Part shown: positions 61,640 through 64,000 of the stretch, piece by piece
How the letters are laid out: the number at the start of each line of letters is the position of its first letter
Numbering within the stretch: position 1 is the first letter of the stretch
From: an uncultured Verrucomicrobia subdivision 3 bacterium
Lineage (GTDB): Bacteria; Verrucomicrobiota; Verrucomicrobiia; Limisphaerales; UBA11358
Reading direction: 5' to 3'
Assembly: GCA_903922735.1 (NCBI GenBank)
Contig: CAIXUZ010000072.1
Location: 1 to 64,000, forward strand
Length of the DNA: 64,000 bases
The notes under the pieces: model-generated
Told to the model about the DNA's origin: nothing
The model's input: only the letters and a program-made list of their open reading frames with translations
Database searches by the model: none
Position numbers and translations under genes: made by a program

Positions 61640-62428
61640 TCAGGTGTTGGTCGTTACCTTCAATCCGTCCCAGGCCAGCGTCACCCCCGGTGGTAATTCC
61701 GCCTGCGACTTGTCGTGGTCGTAATCATGCGTCAGGTGGGTGAAATAGGTCCGCCCGGCGTCGATGCGTCGCGCCGCGGTCAGTGCTTCGTCCAGGCACA
61801 TGTGCGTCGGATGCGGTTTTTGGCGCAGCGCGTCCAGCACGGCGATTTCCACGCCGTGGATTTTTTCCATGGTGTCGTCGGGGATTTCCTTGCAGTCGCT
61901 CAAATAGGCGAGGCGCTTGATGCCGTTTTGCTCGAAAAGAAAACCGGTGGTGGTCATGCGTCCGTGCGGCAAATCGAATGGTGTGATACTCAGGTCGCCG
62001 ATTTCAAACGGTCCCGTGATGACCCGTTCTTCCGGCATGAAATAGCCCTTCGGCCACGGGCCCTGGTGAAACGCATAGACGAAGACACGGCGCAGGTGAA
62101 CCATCGTCTCCTCGCTCGCGTAAATCGGCAGGGTTGCCCCGCCGCGCAGATCGCAGAAGCGCCGGCAATCATCCATGCCGAGTATGTGGTCGGCATGCGC
62201 ATGGGTCACCAGCACGGCGTCGAGGCGGTTGATCTTTTCCCGCAGGCATTGGAGGCGAAATTCCGGCGGCGTGTCCACCACCAGCTTCACTTTGTCCGTG
62301 GCGATATAAATGGCCGGGCGGGTGCGCCAGTTTTTGGGGTTGGCGAGATAATCCGGCGGATAATCAACGCCAATCAGCGGCACGCCCTGCGATGTGCCGC
62401 TGCCCAGAAAAGTGAATTCAAACGCCAT
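61640..62428 (-). CDS. MBL-fold metallo-hydrolase (PhnP-like)
   Basis: Beta-lactamase-fold hydrolase of the RNase Z/PhnP type, probably a phosphodiesterase. The N-terminus [17 protein letters not shown] is typical, the metal motif is [13 protein letters not shown] near residue 75, and further ligands are in [16 protein letters not shown] and THLTHDYDH. It has 262 residues. It starts at ATG 62428 and is divergent from recN by about 60 bases. It is the first gene of a minus-strand run with the TIGR03790 protein and TatD. Confidence 0.9.
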   Translation of the reverse strand: MAFEFTFLGSGTSQGVPLIGVDYPPDYLANPKNWRTRPAIYIATDKVKLVVDTPPEFRLQCLREKINRLDAVLVTHAHADHILGMDDCRRFCDLRGGATLPIYASEETMVHLRRVFVYAFHQGPWPKGYFMPEERVITGPFEIGDLSITPFDLPHGRMTTTGFLFEQNGIKRLAYLSDCKEIPDDTMEKIHGVEIAVLDALRQKPHPTHMCLDEALTAARRIDAGRTYFTHLTHDYDHDKSQAELPPGVTLAWDGLKVTTNT

Positions 62429-62488
62429 GTGTGTTTTTTTCTTTTACCGAACGGTGTGAACCGCTCAAATATGCCGACGAATGTAGCC

Positions 62489-64000
62489 ATGTTAACGACG
62501 CTGCGCATTAAAAACCTTGCCCTGGTGAGCGACCTCACGCTGGAACTCCAGCCGGGTTGCAATGTCATCACGGGCGAAACCGGCGCGGGCAAATCCATTA
62601 TTCTCGGCGCGCTGAACCTTGTCCTCGGTGAACGCGCGGATCGCACCCTGATCCGGAGCGGCGAGGAAAGCTGCTCGGTTGAGGCGGTGTTTGATGTGCG
62701 GAAGCTTCGGACATCATTGAAAAGTTTTCTGGAAGAGAACGGCCTGGAGCCCTGCGAAGAAAACCAGCTCGTGCTCAAGCGCACTTTCACCAGCGCCGGA
62801 GCCAACCGCCAGTTTATCAACGGCTCGCCCACGACGCTCGCCACTCTTGCCGTTCTGGGCGAATCATTGGTTGATATGCATGGTCCGCATGATCACCAGT
62901 CGCTGCTGCATCCCGGTAAGCAATTGGCCATCCTCGATGCGTTCGGCCGCTTGGAACCGTTGCGCGAAGAGTTTGGTGGCCTGATTCGCCGCCGCGCCGC
63001 GCTTCTGGCTGAAAAGTCCGCGCTCATCGTGGATGAAAAAACTTACGCGCAGCAGCTGGATTTGCTGCGCTTTCAAGTCCAGGAGATTTCCACCGCCCGT
63101 TTGCAGGAAGGTGAGGATGCTGAAGTAGAGGTTGAATTTTTTCGCGCCAGCAACGCGGCGAAGCTGTTGCAATTGAGCCAGACTGCGCTCGAAGCCTTGA
63201 GCGAGAGTGAAAGTTCGCTGCTCACGCAATCCGGCGTGGTCGGGCGCGTGCTCGCGGAACTTCAGCGCGTGGATGCAAGCGCCGCCAGTCTGGTCGCAGC
63301 CCATGCGCAGGTCAGTGAGTCATTGCGCGAGCTGCAGTCCGCCGTTTCGCATTACGCCGACAAGGTGGATGTGGACCCGGCGCGGCTGGCGGAACTGGAG
63401 GAGCGGCTGAATCTGCTGCAAACGCTCAAGCGCAAATACGGAGCGACCATCGCGGCCGTCATCGCTTTCGGCGACGAGGCGAAGCAGAAACTGCAATCAC
63501 TGGAAAGCCGGGATGCGGAACTGGCCAGACTGAACGCCGCGCTGGAGAAGCTGAATTCGGAAATCTTGAGTGCAGGTAAAAAGCTTTCTGGTGCCCGCAA
63601 GAAAGTCATTCCGCTGTTGGCTAAAGCCGTTGGCAGGCAACTTGGCGATTTGGGATTTAAGCAGAGCCGGTTTGACGTGGTAATCAGTAATGTCGTTGAG
63701 GGGTCCGCTTCGGGCATGGATGAGATTGAATTTCAATTCGCCCCCAACCCCGGTGAGCCGGCCAAGGCGCTGCGGGCGATTGCTTCCAGCGGCGAAATGG
63801 CACGGGTGATGTTGGCGCTTAAAACGGTGTTGGCGGCGGAGGATGAGATTCCGGTTCTGGTTTTTGATGAGGTGGATGCCAACGTCGGCGGCGAAACCGC
63901 CAATGCCGTGGGTGATAAGATGAAGCAGATCGCCGCGAAACGTCAGGTGTTTTGCATCACGCATCTGCCCCAGGTCGCGGCGCCGGCGGACGCGCATTAT
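62489..64000 (+). CDS. recN: DNA repair protein RecN (3' end outside window)
   Basis: SMC-like ATPase for repair of double-strand breaks. The start ATG 62489 gives MLTTLRIKNLALVSDLTLEL, the usual RecN N-terminus; an in-frame ATG at 62471 is also possible. Walker A is GETGAGKS (residues 29-36). A long coiled-coil region follows (about 150-370), then the signature region (SSGEMARVMLALK), Walker B in VLVFDEVDANVGG, and VFCITHLPQVAAPAD at the window edge. The 504 visible residues lack only about the last 50. The frame is open to the end of the window, with no stop visible. Confidence 0.95.
   Translation, partial: MLTTLRIKNLALVSDLTLELQPGCNVITGETGAGKSIILGALNLVLGERADRTLIRSGEESCSVEAVFDVRKLRTSLKSFLEENGLEPCEENQLVLKRTFTSAGANRQFINGSPTTLATLAVLGESLVDMHGPHDHQSLLHPGKQLAILDAFGRLEPLREEFGGLIRRRAALLAEKSALIVDEKTYAQQLDLLRFQVQEISTARLQEGEDAEVEVEFFRASNAAKLLQLSQTALEALSESESSLLTQSGVVGRVLAELQRVDASAASLVAAHAQVSESLRELQSAVSHYADKVDVDPARLAELEERLNLLQTLKRKYGATIAAVIAFGDEAKQKLQSLESRDAELARLNAALEKLNSEILSAGKKLSGARKKVIPLLAKAVGRQLGDLGFKQSRFDVVISNVVEGSASGMDEIEFQFAPNPGEPAKALRAIASSGEMARVMLALKTVLAAEDEIPVLVFDEVDANVGGETANAVGDKMKQIAAKRQVFCITHLPQVAAPADAHY

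Overview
The window is about 64 kb of a GC-rich bacterial chromosome, most likely from Verrucomicrobiota (Pedosphaera/Limisphaera-like). This placement rests on gene content, not on a search. A 51-residue small basic protein of the kind shared by Chlamydiae and Verrucomicrobia sits at 36771-36926. Lysine is made by the DapL aminotransferase route. There is a PEP-CTERM protein, a TIGR03790-type protein, large secreted proteins built from Ig-like and LamG-like modules, and few clear Shine-Dalgarno sequences. The sequence starts inside a sensor kinase gene and ends inside recN.

Layout. 1-2.4 kb: multi-PAS hybrid histidine kinase, followed by a 0.2 kb tract of ACTACGG/ACTACGAG units. 3.1-9 kb: an Ig-repeat exported protein, mnmD (with a REP-like element inside the frame), galE and an acyl-CoA ligase. 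9-19.2 kb: ten minus-strand genes. One part is a stress/storage group (double universal stress protein, ExoD family, small unknown, CBM48 domain, HPF/RaiA-like). The other is a CzcCBA-type metal efflux set flanked on both sides by related cysteine-containing exported proteins. A histidine-rich NicO-type permease diverges from it. 20-27.7 kb: guaB, an ExbB-ExbD-TonB-like set with a zinc-ribbon protein, dUTPase, an unknown membrane protein, hypoxanthine phosphoribosyltransferase and a nucleoside transporter, which together suggest nucleotide salvage. 28-40 kb: an HTH protein, an aldo/keto reductase, an M6 metalloprotease, dapL, the small basic protein, an RsuA/RluB pseudouridine synthase, an SH3 protein and folD. 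40-51.9 kb: the cbb3 oxidase cluster (ccoI, ccoS, fused ccoNO, ccoQ, a single-heme ccoP, then ccoG, ccoH and a SafE-like protein), with a convergent Rex redox repressor. 52-57 kb: a glycosidase-like protein, ilvB behind an apparent transcription attenuator, kduI and kduD. 57-64 kb: a repeat-rich stretch, rsmI, tatD, a TIGR03790 protein, an MBL-fold hydrolase and recN.

The most unusual content is in two repeat islands, 46.8-47.7 kb (between ccoP and ccoG) and 57.7-58.4 kb (before rsmI). Each has an array of exact 21-bp units (8 and 16 copies). The unit sequences are unrelated, but in both the ends of the unit are conserved and the middle varies. Each array is followed, 62-71 bp away and in the same relative orientation, by the same 28-bp sequence (27 of 28 bases identical), and then by palindromic REP-like hairpins. 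This looks like a repeated composite element rather than chance. I do not know a named family for it.

The second notable find is regulatory. A 23-codon leader with five consecutive valine codons, followed by a 13-bp terminator hairpin and a competing pairing, lies directly upstream of ilvB. This is the layout of classical ribosome-mediated attenuation.
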